A DNA stretch of 46,945 nt from Fervidifonticultor_A tertius. Lineage in GTDB: Bacteria > Sysuimicrobiota > Sysuimicrobiia > Sysuimicrobiales > Humicultoraceae. The notes below the pieces were generated by a model. That model was not told the DNA's origin. It searched no databases and worked only from the letters and a program-made list of their open reading frames with translations. The stretch is taken from positions 1-46,945 of the forward strand of contig JAVKIY010000017.1 in assembly GCA_031459235.1 (NCBI GenBank), written 5' to 3'. The position numbers and the translations under genes are program-made. Of this stretch, positions 8,959-18,257 are shown piece by piece (within the stretch, counting starts at the first letter, position 1; every line of letters begins with the position of its first letter).

Positions 8959-9801
8959 GTGAAGGGCAGCGCGCCGGAGGCGCCGCCCGCACCGGCCCCC
9001 GAGCGGTCGGGCTCCTCGTATGCGGCGTTCTGGGAAGAGACCGGCGCGCACTTCCCGTCTCTCAAGGGCGCCGCGTCCACGGCCTACTACTTCGAGTGCG
9101 AGCGGACCCTGTTCGCCGACTTCGGCGCGCGGCTTGGGGGCGCGCGCGTGCTCAAGACCGACCTCTGGGACGAAGCGAAGAACACGGAGATCCTGCGTTG
9201 GGCCGCGGAGCAGGGCGCGCGGCCCTACGGCGTGGACATTTCGTTCAGCATCGTGCGCGAGGCGCGCGCGCTGCTGTGGCCCCACCGGCCAGGGTGCGTG
9301 GTCGGCGACGTGCGCGCGCTACCGTTCCCCACAGGCGTCTTCGACCTGGTCTACTCCATGGGCACGGTCGAGCACTTCCCCGAGACCGAGGTCGCGGTGC
9401 GAGAGATCTACCGGGTGCTGCGGCCCGGCGGACTGGCGATCGTCGGGGTCCCCAACCGACTGGACCCGTTCCTGCGGCCAGCGCTGGTTGGCCTGATGCG
9501 GCTCGCGGACCGCTACCCCTACGGCATGGAGAAGTCGTACACGGCCGGCGCGCTGCGCCGGATGCTCGCGGCCGCCGGGTTCGAGGTCACCCGGACCAGC
9601 GGCATCCTCTTCATGCCCGGGTGGCTGCGCATGCTCGACCTGTGGCTGCACACGCGGCGTTCCCGTCTGGCCGCGCTGAGCGGCTGGCTAGTGCAGCCGT
9701 TCGCGTGGGCCTACCGCCGGTTCCCGGCGGTACGGCGCTATGGCTACCTGATCGCCGCGGCCGCGATCAAACCCGGCGGACCGGGCGGGAGCCCCGCGTG
9801 A
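8959..9801 (+). CDS. SAM-dependent methyltransferase-like protein
   Basis: The protein has 280 residues and a GTG start. The middle matches the Methyltransf_11 core: YGVDIS (motif with the ribose-binding acid), VVGDVRALPFPTGVFDLVYS (motifs II/III) and LRPGGLAIVGVPN (post-motif). The first glycine-rich SAM loop (usually G-x-G-x-G) is not there; at that place the text is ARVLKTDLWDEAKNTEIL, so cofactor binding may be altered. The C-terminal third has hydrophobic stretches (GWLRMLDLWL, LIAAAAIKP) that could touch the membrane. Its stop overlaps the next start (GTGA), tying it to the ligase-like and glycosyltransferase genes; a role in envelope lipid or glycan modification is inferred from that context. 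Confidence 0.75.
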   Translation: MKGSAPEAPPAPAPERSGSSYAAFWEETGAHFPSLKGAASTAYYFECERTLFADFGARLGGARVLKTDLWDEAKNTEILRWAAEQGARPYGVDISFSIVREARALLWPHRPGCVVGDVRALPFPTGVFDLVYSMGTVEHFPETEVAVREIYRVLRPGGLAIVGVPNRLDPFLRPALVGLMRLADRYPYGMEKSYTAGALRRMLAAAGFEVTRTSGILFMPGWLRMLDLWLHTRRSRLAALSGWLVQPFAWAYRRFPAVRRYGYLIAAAAIKPGGPGGSPA

Positions 9802-11360
9802 GCGCCGCTGGAGCCGTGCGCGACCTCGGGGTGCTCGCGCGCCTGGCGCGCGACCTGGGACCGTTCCTCAGGCACCCGATCGGCCTCACGGCCGCGCGCG
9901 CGCAGGCCGCCCGGCGGCTCGCCGGACGCGAGGCGCAATTCCTCGCCGGCGCGCGCGCGTCGATCTACGGGTACCCGCGCAGTCCGTACCTGCGGCTGCT
10001 GCGCGCCGTCGGCTGCGAGTACGGCGACCTCGAACGGCTGGTGGCGGAGCGCGGGCTGGACGGCGCGCTGGAGCGACTGGCCGCTGACGGAGTCTACGTT
10101 ACCTTCGACGAGTTCAAGGGGCGGCGCGAGGCGGTACGTGGGAGCGAGCGCTTCGCGTTCACCGAAGGCGACTTCGACAACCCCGGCGTGGCCGCCCACT
10201 TCGAGGTGCGCAGCGGCGGCACGCGCGGCCCGGCCACCGCGGTGAAGATGCACCTTGGGTTCGTCTCGGAGCTCGCGGTGAGCACGGCGCTCGCGTTCGC
10301 GGCCCACGACCTGGGCGCCTATGACCACGTGATCTGGTTGAACGCCGGCGTGACCCCGACCCTCATCTACGCGCGCCTGGGCCGGCCGCCGCTCGCCTGG
10401 CTGTACCAGGTGGAACCCCTGCCGTTCGTCGTGCGCGCCGGGTCGCGCTACCTGGCCGCGCTCGGCCGCGCCGCGGGCCGCCGCCTGCCGGTCCCGGCGT
10501 TCCACGACCTGGCGGATCCTGGCGGCATGGCCGCACGCCTGGCCGCGCTCCTGCGGCAGGGCCGCCGCGTCTGCATGACCACCTACGCGAGTTCGGCGGT
10601 GCGCGTCGCATCGGCCGCGCGCGAGCGGGGGATCGACCTCGACGGCGCCTGCGTCATCACGCTGGGCGAACCCTTCACCCCCGGGAAGCGGGCGACGGTC
10701 GAGGCCGCGGGCGCCCGCGCGCTCGTGCGCTATGCGTTCACCGAGGGCGGGATCCTCGGCTACGCGTGCGCCGACCCGACGGACTCCGACGACCTCCATC
10801 TGTTCGCCGACTGCTACGGGTTCGCGCAGCGGCGGCGCGCGGTGGGCGACGGCGGGCCCGAGGTGAACGCGCTGCTCGTCACCTCCCTGCTGTCCTCGGC
10901 GCCGAAGGTCTTGCTCAATGTGGAGACCGGCGACTACGGCCACCTCTCGCGCCGCGCGTGCGGCTGCGCGCTCGGGGCGGGCGGGTTGGACCTGCACATC
11001 GCGCGCGTCCGCAGCTTCGAGAAGCTCAGCGGCGAAGGCATGACCTTCGTCCAGACCGACCTGCTCCGCGTGCTCGAGGAGGTGCTCCCCGCGCGGTTCG
11101 GCGGCAGCGCGAGCGACTACCAGCTCGTCGAGGAAGAGCGCGACGGCATCCTGGGGCTGGCGCTCGTCATCAGCCCTCGCCTGGGCCCGGTGGACGAGGC
11201 GCTCGCGCGCGAGGTCTTCCTGCAGGAGCTCGGGCGCGGGGGTGGCCTTGAGGGGATGGGCGCCCAGGTCTGGCGCCGCGCCGAGACTGTGACGGTGCGG
11301 CGCCGCTGGCCGCTCGTCACCAAGGCCGGCAAGATCCTGCCGTTCCAGATCGAGCGATGA
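9798..11360 (+). CDS. Adenylate-forming enzyme-like protein (PaaK/LuxE-type fold)
   Basis: This 520-residue protein resembles acyl-protein synthetases and phenylacetate-CoA ligase-like proteins. RSGGTRGPATAVKM (about 138-151) fits the phosphate-binding A3 loop, YAFTEGGILGYACA fits the A5 region, and DDLHLFADCYGF is the segment where PaaK relatives carry the nucleotide-contacting acid. Such enzymes activate a carboxylate with ATP and pass it to a thiol. The first 130 residues have no match I know. It overlaps both neighbours by 4 bases (GTGA upstream, ATGA downstream), so it is made with the methyltransferase and the glycosyltransferase. Substrate and acceptor are unknown. Confidence 0.65.
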   Translation: MSAAGAVRDLGVLARLARDLGPFLRHPIGLTAARAQAARRLAGREAQFLAGARASIYGYPRSPYLRLLRAVGCEYGDLERLVAERGLDGALERLAADGVYVTFDEFKGRREAVRGSERFAFTEGDFDNPGVAAHFEVRSGGTRGPATAVKMHLGFVSELAVSTALAFAAHDLGAYDHVIWLNAGVTPTLIYARLGRPPLAWLYQVEPLPFVVRAGSRYLAALGRAAGRRLPVPAFHDLADPGGMAARLAALLRQGRRVCMTTYASSAVRVASAARERGIDLDGACVITLGEPFTPGKRATVEAAGARALVRYAFTEGGILGYACADPTDSDDLHLFADCYGFAQRRRAVGDGGPEVNALLVTSLLSSAPKVLLNVETGDYGHLSRRACGCALGAGGLDLHIARVRSFEKLSGEGMTFVQTDLLRVLEEVLPARFGGSASDYQLVEEERDGILGLALVISPRLGPVDEALAREVFLQELGRGGGLEGMGAQVWRRAETVTVRRRWPLVTKAGKILPFQIER

Positions 11361-12055
11361 CGCAGGGCCCGCTGCTGTCGGTGGTCATTCCCGTCTACAA
11401 CGAGCGGGCCACGATCGAGGAGCTGCTGCGCCGCGTTGCGGCCGCGCCGTTCGACAAGGAAATCATCGTCGTGGACGACGGGTCCACGGACGGCACACGC
11501 GAGGTGCTGGCGGGCCTCGACGGCACCGTCCCGGACGGCATTCGGATCGCGCTCCTGCCGGCGAACGCGGGTAAGGGCGCGGCCCTGCGCCGCGGCTTCC
11601 AGGAGGCGCGCGGCGCGATCGTGCTCGTGCAGGACGCGGATTTGGAGTACGACCCGGCGGACTACCCGCGGCTGCTGGCGCCGCTGCTGGACGGCGAGGC
11701 CGACGTCGTCTACGGGTCGCGATTCCTCGCGGGGCGCGCGCGGGGTAGACCCGGCCAGCGGATCGGCAATCGGGTGCTCACCCTCTGGTCGAACCTGTTC
11801 ACCGGACTGCGTCTGAGCGACGTCTACGTGTGTTACAAGGTCTTCCGCCGCGAGGTCCTCGACGGCCTCGCGCTGCGCGAGAACCGCTTCGGCTTTGAGG
11901 CCGAGGTGACCGCGCGGATCGCCCGGCGCGGGTGGCGCGTCCGCGAGGTTCCGATCTCGTACCGCCCGCGCACGCACGCGGAGGGCAAGAAGATCAAACT
12001 CAAGGACGCACTCGCGGGTTTGTGGTGCGTCGTCCGCTACGGCCTCTTCGGCTGA
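11357..12055 (+). CDS. Glycosyltransferase family 2 (polyprenyl-phosphate sugar synthase-like)
   Basis: A GT-A fold enzyme of 232 residues. LSVVIPVYNE opens the nucleotide-sugar domain, IIVVDDGSTDGT (about 36-47) binds UDP or GDP, and LVQDADLEYDP carries the metal-binding D-x-D. The later GSRFLAG and ENRFGFEAEVTARIARRG are typical of dolichyl/undecaprenyl-phosphate mannose or glucose synthases, but the C-terminal membrane helices of some members are absent. It likely loads a sugar on a lipid carrier at the cytoplasmic face, which would supply GT-C enzymes such as those encoded next door. It is translationally coupled to the upstream ligase-like gene. Confidence 0.85.
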   Translation: MTQGPLLSVVIPVYNERATIEELLRRVAAAPFDKEIIVVDDGSTDGTREVLAGLDGTVPDGIRIALLPANAGKGAALRRGFQEARGAIVLVQDADLEYDPADYPRLLAPLLDGEADVVYGSRFLAGRARGRPGQRIGNRVLTLWSNLFTGLRLSDVYVCYKVFRREVLDGLALRENRFGFEAEVTARIARRGWRVREVPISYRPRTHAEGKKIKLKDALAGLWCVVRYGLFG

Positions 12056-12083
12056 CGGCCGGGACAGTCATCTCCGGCGTCGC

Positions 12084-14390
12084 TCACCGCAGCTCGTAGA
12101 ACCGGACAGACCTCATGATCCCGCGGCTTCGCCCGACCCACTCGACCGCGACCACCGCAGTCACCGCGCGGTCCGGCGCGGTCGCGGCCATCGCCACGCG
12201 GCGCCAGCCCTCCCCCACCGCCACCTCGCGCCGCGGCGAGGCGACCAGCGGTCGGTCGGCCGCGTCCACCCACTCGACGCGCAGCACCACCCGCCCCGCC
12301 CCGCCGTCGGCGCGGACGTGCGCCTCCAGCGCGTAGAGCGTCCCCGCGCTCACCGCCACCTCCACCGCCCGGCCCGCGTCGGCGCCCGCTTGGGGGAGCA
12401 GCGACGGACCGGACACCACGGGGCCTAGCGGGTTGTTCACCTCGAACAGATATCGGTTCCCGTCGGCGTACAGCAGACGCGGGCCCTCCTCCCAGAAGGC
12501 CTCGCGGGCGATCCAGGAGTCGCGGAACCGCCTGGCGACGTTGCGCGTCGCGGGCGCAACCACCAGGTGGGAGAAACCGTGGCGCCGTAGTTCACCCTTG
12601 ACGCGCTCGCCGGCCCCGAACCCCAGCAGCCGCTGCCCGATCTCGGGATCGTACCGCAGGCTCCGCCACGACGCGGGAAGGACGTCGCGGTCGTAGTAGT
12701 ATACCAGGTTCTCTCCGGCGCTGAGAATGCGCGCGTCGGCCGGCAGTGCGCGCGCGGAGAACCGGGCGACCCTGTAGCCGGGCACGCGGAGCGCGGCGTA
12801 GTCGCCCCGCGCGAGATGCTGCACCGCGACCCGGTAGGCCAGCTCCCACCCCGAGCGGACCACCCACGAACCGCTGACCGCGGCCACCGCCGTTATGCAC
12901 CCGGCGATCGTGACGGTCCTCCATCGTCCAGGCAGGCTCCAGGCGCCAACCGCGCCCATCAACGCGGCGAGCGGCAACGCCGGGACGAAGTACCGCAGGT
13001 ATTGCGCGGTGAGGGCCCAGGTCAGGCCGGCGCCGACGAAGACCGTAGCGAGCCAGCGCGGTACAGTGCCCCTGACCAGACCGGCCAGCGCGGCGGGTAG
13101 CAGCAGGAGGTAGACGACCCCGATCGATCCGACCTCGACGAACCGCGCGGGGTGCACGGTAACCCGCCAGGGCAGCGCGAGCAGGTCGAGAGGCCCACGT
13201 CCCATACCGAAGGCCGTCGGGAGCACGGCACGCCACGGCAGGCCGAAGAGCTCCGGGAACAGCGGGTGCAGCGGATTGCCAAGCAGCGCGTACGCGCGCG
13301 CGTACCAGTACCCGCCGCCAACCACCAGGCCGGCGGCCAGCCCGGCCAGCGCGCGCAGGCGGTCGCGGCCTGCGTCCGAACGCAGGACCCACAAGAGCAG
13401 GACGGCCACCAGCGGTACCACGAACGCGGCCGCTGTCATCTTCGTGCCGAGCGCGGCGCCCGCGAGGAGCCCGGCAGCCGACGCGCGCCCCGCGCCCGGC
13501 CGGCGGCGATAGGCGTCCGCAGCCCACAGCGCGCCAACCACAAAGAGGGTCACCCACAGATCTGTGTACGCCGTGGCAGCCAGCCACCACACGAGCGGCG
13601 TGCCGGCGACGACGGCCGCGGCGACCAGCCCGGCCCCAGGGGTGTGGAGCCGCACGCCGAGGTCGTAGACGAGCAGCGCGGCCGTTGCGCCCGCGCCGAA
13701 GTGCAGGAGCTTCGGGAGCTCGGCGCCTGGCAGCGCGAGCATGGCCATCGTGTAGAGCACGTCCGCGTTGAGCTGGAGGTAGCTCGCGGTGTTCGAGGGC
13801 ATGGCCACGATGGCGCCCCGCGCCGCGAACTCGCGCGCGACGGGCAGGTGCGCCGCGAGCGCGTCGTGCCCGACTTCGGGCGCGAGCGCGCCGATCAGGG
13901 CGCCGAGGAGCAGCACGGCGAGCCCGCACCACCCGACGACGGAGGGGGCATGCGTCCTGCGCGCAGCGTGATCTCTGGGGCGGAACGGCCATGCCCGCCC
14001 GAGCTCCACGGCGGCTAGCCCCACGCCGACCAGGAGCGTGGCGCCCACAACGCCGCGGCTCAGCACACCGGCTGCCCCAGCCACCGTGCCCGTGACGGCG
14101 AGCACCGCCCACCCCATCGCCAGACGGAGGGGTACGTTCCGCCACGCGCCGCCGTCGAGGCCGAGCTGGCCGGCGACCGAGGCACCCACGCCCCAGGCCG
14201 CGCCGAAAAAGATCGCGGCGGCCGCCAGCGGACCAGCGACCGAGGCCCCGGCTGCCAGGATCACGGCGGCCGCGCACACGACGATAACGGCGAGACCTTC
14301 GGCGGGACGCCGGCCCGCGCTCGCTTCGATCCACCACAGCAGTCCGGCGAAGCCGACCGCCGCGACCAGCAGCGGCGCGGCGGAGTTCAT
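12084..14390 (-). CDS. GT-C/ArnT-like integral membrane glycosyltransferase, copy 1
   Basis: The protein has 768 residues with at least ten hydrophobic segments in the first 530. The loop APEVGHDALAAHLPVAREFA (about residues 160-180) carries the acidic residue expected in GT39-type enzymes, followed by a long periplasmic region. GT-C enzymes move a sugar from polyprenyl phosphate to an envelope acceptor outside the membrane. The last 200 residues are soluble, with a beta-rich end (AVSAGTLYALEAHVRADGG) that looks like a carbohydrate-binding jelly-roll. ATG 14390 overlaps the stop of copy 2 (ATGA). The 3' 238 bp are almost identical to copy 2, while the rest has diverged. Confidence 0.72.
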   Translation of the reverse strand: MNSAAPLLVAAVGFAGLLWWIEASAGRRPAEGLAVIVVCAAAVILAAGASVAGPLAAAAIFFGAAWGVGASVAGQLGLDGGAWRNVPLRLAMGWAVLAVTGTVAGAAGVLSRGVVGATLLVGVGLAAVELGRAWPFRPRDHAARRTHAPSVVGWCGLAVLLLGALIGALAPEVGHDALAAHLPVAREFAARGAIVAMPSNTASYLQLNADVLYTMAMLALPGAELPKLLHFGAGATAALLVYDLGVRLHTPGAGLVAAAVVAGTPLVWWLAATAYTDLWVTLFVVGALWAADAYRRRPGAGRASAAGLLAGAALGTKMTAAAFVVPLVAVLLLWVLRSDAGRDRLRALAGLAAGLVVGGGYWYARAYALLGNPLHPLFPELFGLPWRAVLPTAFGMGRGPLDLLALPWRVTVHPARFVEVGSIGVVYLLLLPAALAGLVRGTVPRWLATVFVGAGLTWALTAQYLRYFVPALPLAALMGAVGAWSLPGRWRTVTIAGCITAVAAVSGSWVVRSGWELAYRVAVQHLARGDYAALRVPGYRVARFSARALPADARILSAGENLVYYYDRDVLPASWRSLRYDPEIGQRLLGFGAGERVKGELRRHGFSHLVVAPATRNVARRFRDSWIAREAFWEEGPRLLYADGNRYLFEVNNPLGPVVSGPSLLPQAGADAGRAVEVAVSAGTLYALEAHVRADGGAGRVVLRVEWVDAADRPLVASPRREVAVGEGWRRVAMAATAPDRAVTAVVAVEWVGRSRGIMRSVRFYELR
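12175..12412 (-). repeat. Near-identical C-terminal segment, copy 1 of a paralogue pair
   Basis: This 238-bp stretch matches 14478-14715 with about six substitutions and no gaps, at a fixed offset of 2303 bases. It encodes the soluble C-terminal domain of the GT-C protein. Flanking coding sequence is clearly less similar. Confidence 0.9.
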
Positions 14391-16711
14391 CGCAGCTCGT
14401 GGAAGCGCATGGCGCGGACCTGCGCCCGGCCCGTTCCAGCCGCCTCGACCGCAACCCTCGCGGTCACGGCGCCCTCGGGCGCGGTCGCGGCCATCGCCAC
14501 GCGGCGCCAGCCCTCCCCCACCGCCACCTCGCGCCGCGGCGAGGCGACCAGCGGCCGGCCGGCCGCGTCCACCCACTCGACGCGCAGCACCATCCGCCCC
14601 GACCCGCCGTCGGCGCGGACGTGCGCCTCCAGCGCGTAGAGCGTCCCCGCGCTCACCGCCACCTCCACCGCCCGGCCCGCGTCGGCGCTCGCTTGGGGGA
14701 GCAACGACGGACCGGGCACCATCGGGCCGCGCGGGCTACTCACCTCGAACAGGTACCGGTCCCCGTCCGCGAGCAGCAGCCGGGGGCCTTCGTCCCACAG
14801 CGCCTCCCGGCCCAGCCACGAACCTTCGAATCGCCTGCCGATGAAGGGGAGGTCCGTCACCACGACTAGATGCGTGTACCCGCGCCCCGCCAGCAGGTGC
14901 GCGACGTCCGCACCGGTCCGGGCCGCGAAGAGGTCGCGACGGAATGGGACAGCGTACCTCCGGCCGTACCACGACGTCGGCACGAAGAAACGATCGTAGT
15001 GATAGACGAGGTCCTCGCCGACGCTCACGATGCGGGCGTTGCGCGGCAGGCTCCGGGCCGCAGCCTTCGCGACGCGGTACCCGCGCACGTGGGAAGCCGC
15101 GAAGTCGTCCCGACTTACGGCGCCCGCGGTGACACCGAGGGGGAAGTACCAGCCCCCCGACGTGGTCCATGACGTGGTCACCGCGAAGAGCGCGGTCACC
15201 GTGAGTGCGGCCATCGCACCAGCGGCGCGCCGGACGGCGGTGAACGCGCCGGCCGCGGCGAGCAGCGTCGCGAGCGACAGTACCGGCACGAAGAACCGGA
15301 GGTACTGCGCGGTGAAGAACCAGAGGCTACCGGCTGCGATGAAGGCGATCGCAAGCCAGGCCGGCGCGCGCCGGCGGGCGATCGCGACGAGCGCGAGCGG
15401 CGCCAGCAACAGATAGACGACGCCGATGCTGCCGTCCTCGACGAACCGGTGAGGCACGACGGTTGTCCGCCACGGCGCGAGCAGCAGGTCCGCGACCCCG
15501 TATCCCATGCCGAAGATCCGCGGGCCGGGCCCCCCGGCCGGCGGCAGTCCGAAGAGCTGCCGCAACAACGGGTGGAACGGGTTCCCGGTCAGGAAGAACG
15601 CGCGGCTGTACCAATACGCGCCGGCGACGACGCTCCCGGCGACCAGCGCGGCGGCCGCGCGCCAGCGGTCGCGGCCCCGCCCGGACGCCGCGATGCGCCA
15701 CAGCATCACGCCCAGCAGCGGCGCCACCACCGCGACCGCCGGCATCTTCGTCCCCACCGCCGCGCCGGCCAGGAGCCCGGCCGCGAAGGCCGGTCCGGCT
15801 CCGGGGCGCCTGTCGTAACCAGCGACGACGTCCAGGACGCCGGCGACGAAGAGGGTCACCCAGAGGTCGGTGTACGCGGTCGCCGCCAGCCACCAGACCA
15901 GCGGCGTACCGGCCAGGATCGCGGCGGCCAGCAGGCCCGCGCGCGGATCCCACAGCCGCGCGCCGGTGCGGTAGACGAGCAGGCAGGCCGCCGCGCCGGC
16001 GAAGAAGTGCAGCAGCTTCGGCAACATCTCGCCGGGTAGGAGCAGCATGGCCACGGCGTACAGCAGGTCGGCGTTGAGGTGCAGGTAGCTGGCCGTGTTC
16101 TGCGGCATCGCCACGATGGCGCCTCGGAGGGCGAACTCCCGAGCGATCGGCAGGTGGGCGGCCAGGGCGTCGTGTCGCACTTCGGGCGCCACCGCACCGA
16201 CGAGCCCCACCAGGAGGAGCACGCTGAGCCCCCACCACCACGCGGCCGACGGTTGCGGGCGGTTCGGCAGACCGTCCCTGGAAGGCTCAGCGGCCCGGCG
16301 CGCGCCGCGCCAGGCGCGAAGGAACCCGACGGCCATCGTGAGCCCGCCGAGGCAGACCGCCCCCACCAGGGGTGGGGTCAGCACCCCCGCGCTCCCCGCG
16401 GCGAGCCCCACGACGACGAGCATCGCCCATCCGAGCGCCACGTGCAGGGGCGCAGTCGCGCCCTGAGGGACCTCGCCCTCCAGCCGCAGCCCGCGGGCCA
16501 GCGCCCGGCCGTAGCCGTATGCCACGCCCTGGAGCAGCGTTGCGACGATCAGCGGGAGCAGCACACCGGCACCGGTGGCCACGGCCGCGAACCCGATTGC
16601 GGTCGTCGCCGCGATGACCACGGCAGTCCGGCGGCGCCCGAGACGGATCTCGAGGAATCTGAAGAGTCCGATCGAGCAGACGGCGAGCACAACGATCCAG
16701 AACTCCGGCAT
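14387..16711 (-). CDS. GT-C/ArnT-like integral membrane glycosyltransferase, copy 2
   Basis: A 774-residue paralogue of the gene that follows it, with the same build: about ten membrane segments, the first-loop motif PEVRHDALAAHLPIAREFAL, the conserved TPLVWWLAATAYTDLWVTLF, then a soluble C-terminal domain. The N-terminal 120 residues differ most between copies. ATG 16711 is preceded by GGAGGTG about 12 bases upstream, overlapping the end of the flippase gene region. The order flippase, GT-C 2, GT-C 1 on one strand suggests lipid-linked sugar export and transfer at the outer face of the membrane. A hydrolytic or other GT-C specificity cannot be excluded. Confidence 0.72.
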   Translation of the reverse strand: MPEFWIVVLAVCSIGLFRFLEIRLGRRRTAVVIAATTAIGFAAVATGAGVLLPLIVATLLQGVAYGYGRALARGLRLEGEVPQGATAPLHVALGWAMLVVVGLAAGSAGVLTPPLVGAVCLGGLTMAVGFLRAWRGARRAAEPSRDGLPNRPQPSAAWWWGLSVLLLVGLVGAVAPEVRHDALAAHLPIAREFALRGAIVAMPQNTASYLHLNADLLYAVAMLLLPGEMLPKLLHFFAGAAACLLVYRTGARLWDPRAGLLAAAILAGTPLVWWLAATAYTDLWVTLFVAGVLDVVAGYDRRPGAGPAFAAGLLAGAAVGTKMPAVAVVAPLLGVMLWRIAASGRGRDRWRAAAALVAGSVVAGAYWYSRAFFLTGNPFHPLLRQLFGLPPAGGPGPRIFGMGYGVADLLLAPWRTTVVPHRFVEDGSIGVVYLLLAPLALVAIARRRAPAWLAIAFIAAGSLWFFTAQYLRFFVPVLSLATLLAAAGAFTAVRRAAGAMAALTVTALFAVTTSWTTSGGWYFPLGVTAGAVSRDDFAASHVRGYRVAKAAARSLPRNARIVSVGEDLVYHYDRFFVPTSWYGRRYAVPFRRDLFAARTGADVAHLLAGRGYTHLVVVTDLPFIGRRFEGSWLGREALWDEGPRLLLADGDRYLFEVSSPRGPMVPGPSLLPQASADAGRAVEVAVSAGTLYALEAHVRADGGSGRMVLRVEWVDAAGRPLVASPRREVAVGEGWRRVAMAATAPEGAVTARVAVEAAGTGRAQVRAMRFHELR
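14478..14715 (-). repeat. Near-identical C-terminal segment, copy 2 of a paralogue pair
   Basis: Partner of 12175-12412; see that entry. The differences include CGGTCGGT against CGGCCGGC and a few single bases, several of which change the residue (for example Ala to Ser, Val to Met). Confidence 0.9.
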
Positions 16712-16733
16712 GGCGCGTCTGGTTCACCTCCGG

Positions 16734-18206
16734 TCAGTCAGACCCGGCAAGGTCGCCGAGCCCCGGCCGCCGGGCGATCGCCCGCCACGCCGGCAACAGG
16801 TCCCCAAGCCGCACCTCGCCCAGCAGCACGAACCCCACGGCCACGGCCCCGGCGAGCGCAGCAAGTTTGAGGAGGACCCACACGCCCGGCGTCGGCCAGG
16901 CCGCCGCCACCAGGTACGTTCCCGCGGCGAGCGCGAGGCTCCGGACCGCGGTCGCCGCGGGCGGTGCAACGGCCCACGCACGGCGTACGAGCCACATCCC
17001 GGCCGCAGCGCCGAGCAGCGTACAGCCGCTCGTGACGATCGCGGCGCCCAACGGCCCCGCGCGCGGGATGGCCAGCAGGTGCCCGGCACCGGCCAGCGGC
17101 AGCATGGCCCACGCGAGCGGCACGGTCCAGCCGGGCCGGCCGGCCGCGGTCAGCAGCACCGCGGTCACCGACAAGGACACCGCGGCCACCGCGCCAGGCA
17201 GCAGCACCGCGAGGGTGCCGGCCGAGGCCGCGTAGACCGGGCCCAGGAGGAGGCTGACAATCTCCGGGGCCGCGCCGGCGGCGAGCGCGGCGAGCGGCAG
17301 CAGGACCACCGTCGCGCGCTGGGCGTCGCGCACCAGCCCGGCGGCGACGCGGTGGTCGCCCGCGCGCTGGGCATGGCTCAGCGAGGCCAGCACAAGCGAG
17401 GAGAGCGCGAGCGAGAACACACGCGGCGCGAGCGCCAGGTTCTGCGCGGCGCCGTACGCGCCCACCCCGTCCACCCCGACCCCGAGCAACCTCAGCATGA
17501 ACAGGTCGAGCCGGTCGACCAGCCGGAGGCTCACCGTCGAGAGGAACAGAGGGGTCGCGTACGTCCACAGGCCGGCGACGGCCATCGGCGCGCGGCCGAG
17601 CAACGGCGGCCGCACGTAGCCGCGTAGCACCGCCAGTTCAACAAGAGAGGCGCCGATGCTACCCAGGATCGCGCCCTCGACCGACAGCCCCAGCCCGACG
17701 AGGGTCACGATGAGCAGCAGGCGCGCGGTCCACCGGCACGCCGAGGCCAAGCCCCGCTGCCGGTAGCCGCCGGCGCCGACCAGCAGGCCACGGTGGGCGT
17801 GGATGAGCGCGAGCAGAGGGACGTCCAAGCTGAACAGGCGCAGGTAGCCGGCCAGCGCCGGTTCGCCGAGGAGCGCGGCGAGCGGCCCGGCCGCGAGCGC
17901 CAGTAGCGCCGCGGCCGCGGCGCCGATGACCAGGTGCACTCGCACGATTCCGGCGCCGAGCGGGCGCCAGTCGCCGGCGTCGCCCGTGAGCTTGACCGTC
18001 GCCCGGGCGAACAACGCCGCGATGCTCCACTCGACCCAGAGCACGGGCGCCATCGCGAGCACGAGCAGCCCGTAGCCCTCGGGGCCCAGCCGCCGCGTCA
18101 GGAACGCGACGGTCAGCAGCCCGGTGGGGAAGAAGAGCCCCTCCCCGAGCACGATGCTGACGGCGCCCCCGAGCAGGTGCAGCCGGGGCCGGCCTGGCGC
18201 GGTCAC
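16734..18206 (-). CDS. Oligosaccharide flippase (MOP/MATE-like polysaccharide exporter)
   Basis: A 490-residue protein with 12-14 hydrophobic segments. The N-terminal FLTRRLGPEGYGLLVLAMAP is the hallmark of the Polysacc_synt family (Wzx-type flippases), and the repeat YGAAQNLALAPRVF in the middle marks the second half. It would move a lipid-linked saccharide across the inner membrane. The start is GTG 18206, with a weak ribosome site. It stands first in a minus-strand unit with the two GT-C genes. Alternative: a MATE drug exporter, less likely given the context. Confidence 0.85.
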   Translation of the reverse strand: MTAPGRPRLHLLGGAVSIVLGEGLFFPTGLLTVAFLTRRLGPEGYGLLVLAMAPVLWVEWSIAALFARATVKLTGDAGDWRPLGAGIVRVHLVIGAAAAALLALAAGPLAALLGEPALAGYLRLFSLDVPLLALIHAHRGLLVGAGGYRQRGLASACRWTARLLLIVTLVGLGLSVEGAILGSIGASLVELAVLRGYVRPPLLGRAPMAVAGLWTYATPLFLSTVSLRLVDRLDLFMLRLLGVGVDGVGAYGAAQNLALAPRVFSLALSSLVLASLSHAQRAGDHRVAAGLVRDAQRATVVLLPLAALAAGAAPEIVSLLLGPVYAASAGTLAVLLPGAVAAVSLSVTAVLLTAAGRPGWTVPLAWAMLPLAGAGHLLAIPRAGPLGAAIVTSGCTLLGAAAGMWLVRRAWAVAPPAATAVRSLALAAGTYLVAAAWPTPGVWVLLKLAALAGAVAVGFVLLGEVRLGDLLPAWRAIARRPGLGDLAGSD

Positions 18207-18257
18207 GCCGCTAGGGGTTCCACCGCGACCGGGCGTTCCCCTCGCGGCGGCGCGGCG

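Noticed and set aside
14391..14576. N-terminal extension of GT-C copy 1 into copy 2
   Set aside because: The extension has no membrane segments and is only the shadow of copy 2; ATG 14390 overlaps the upstream stop as ATGA.
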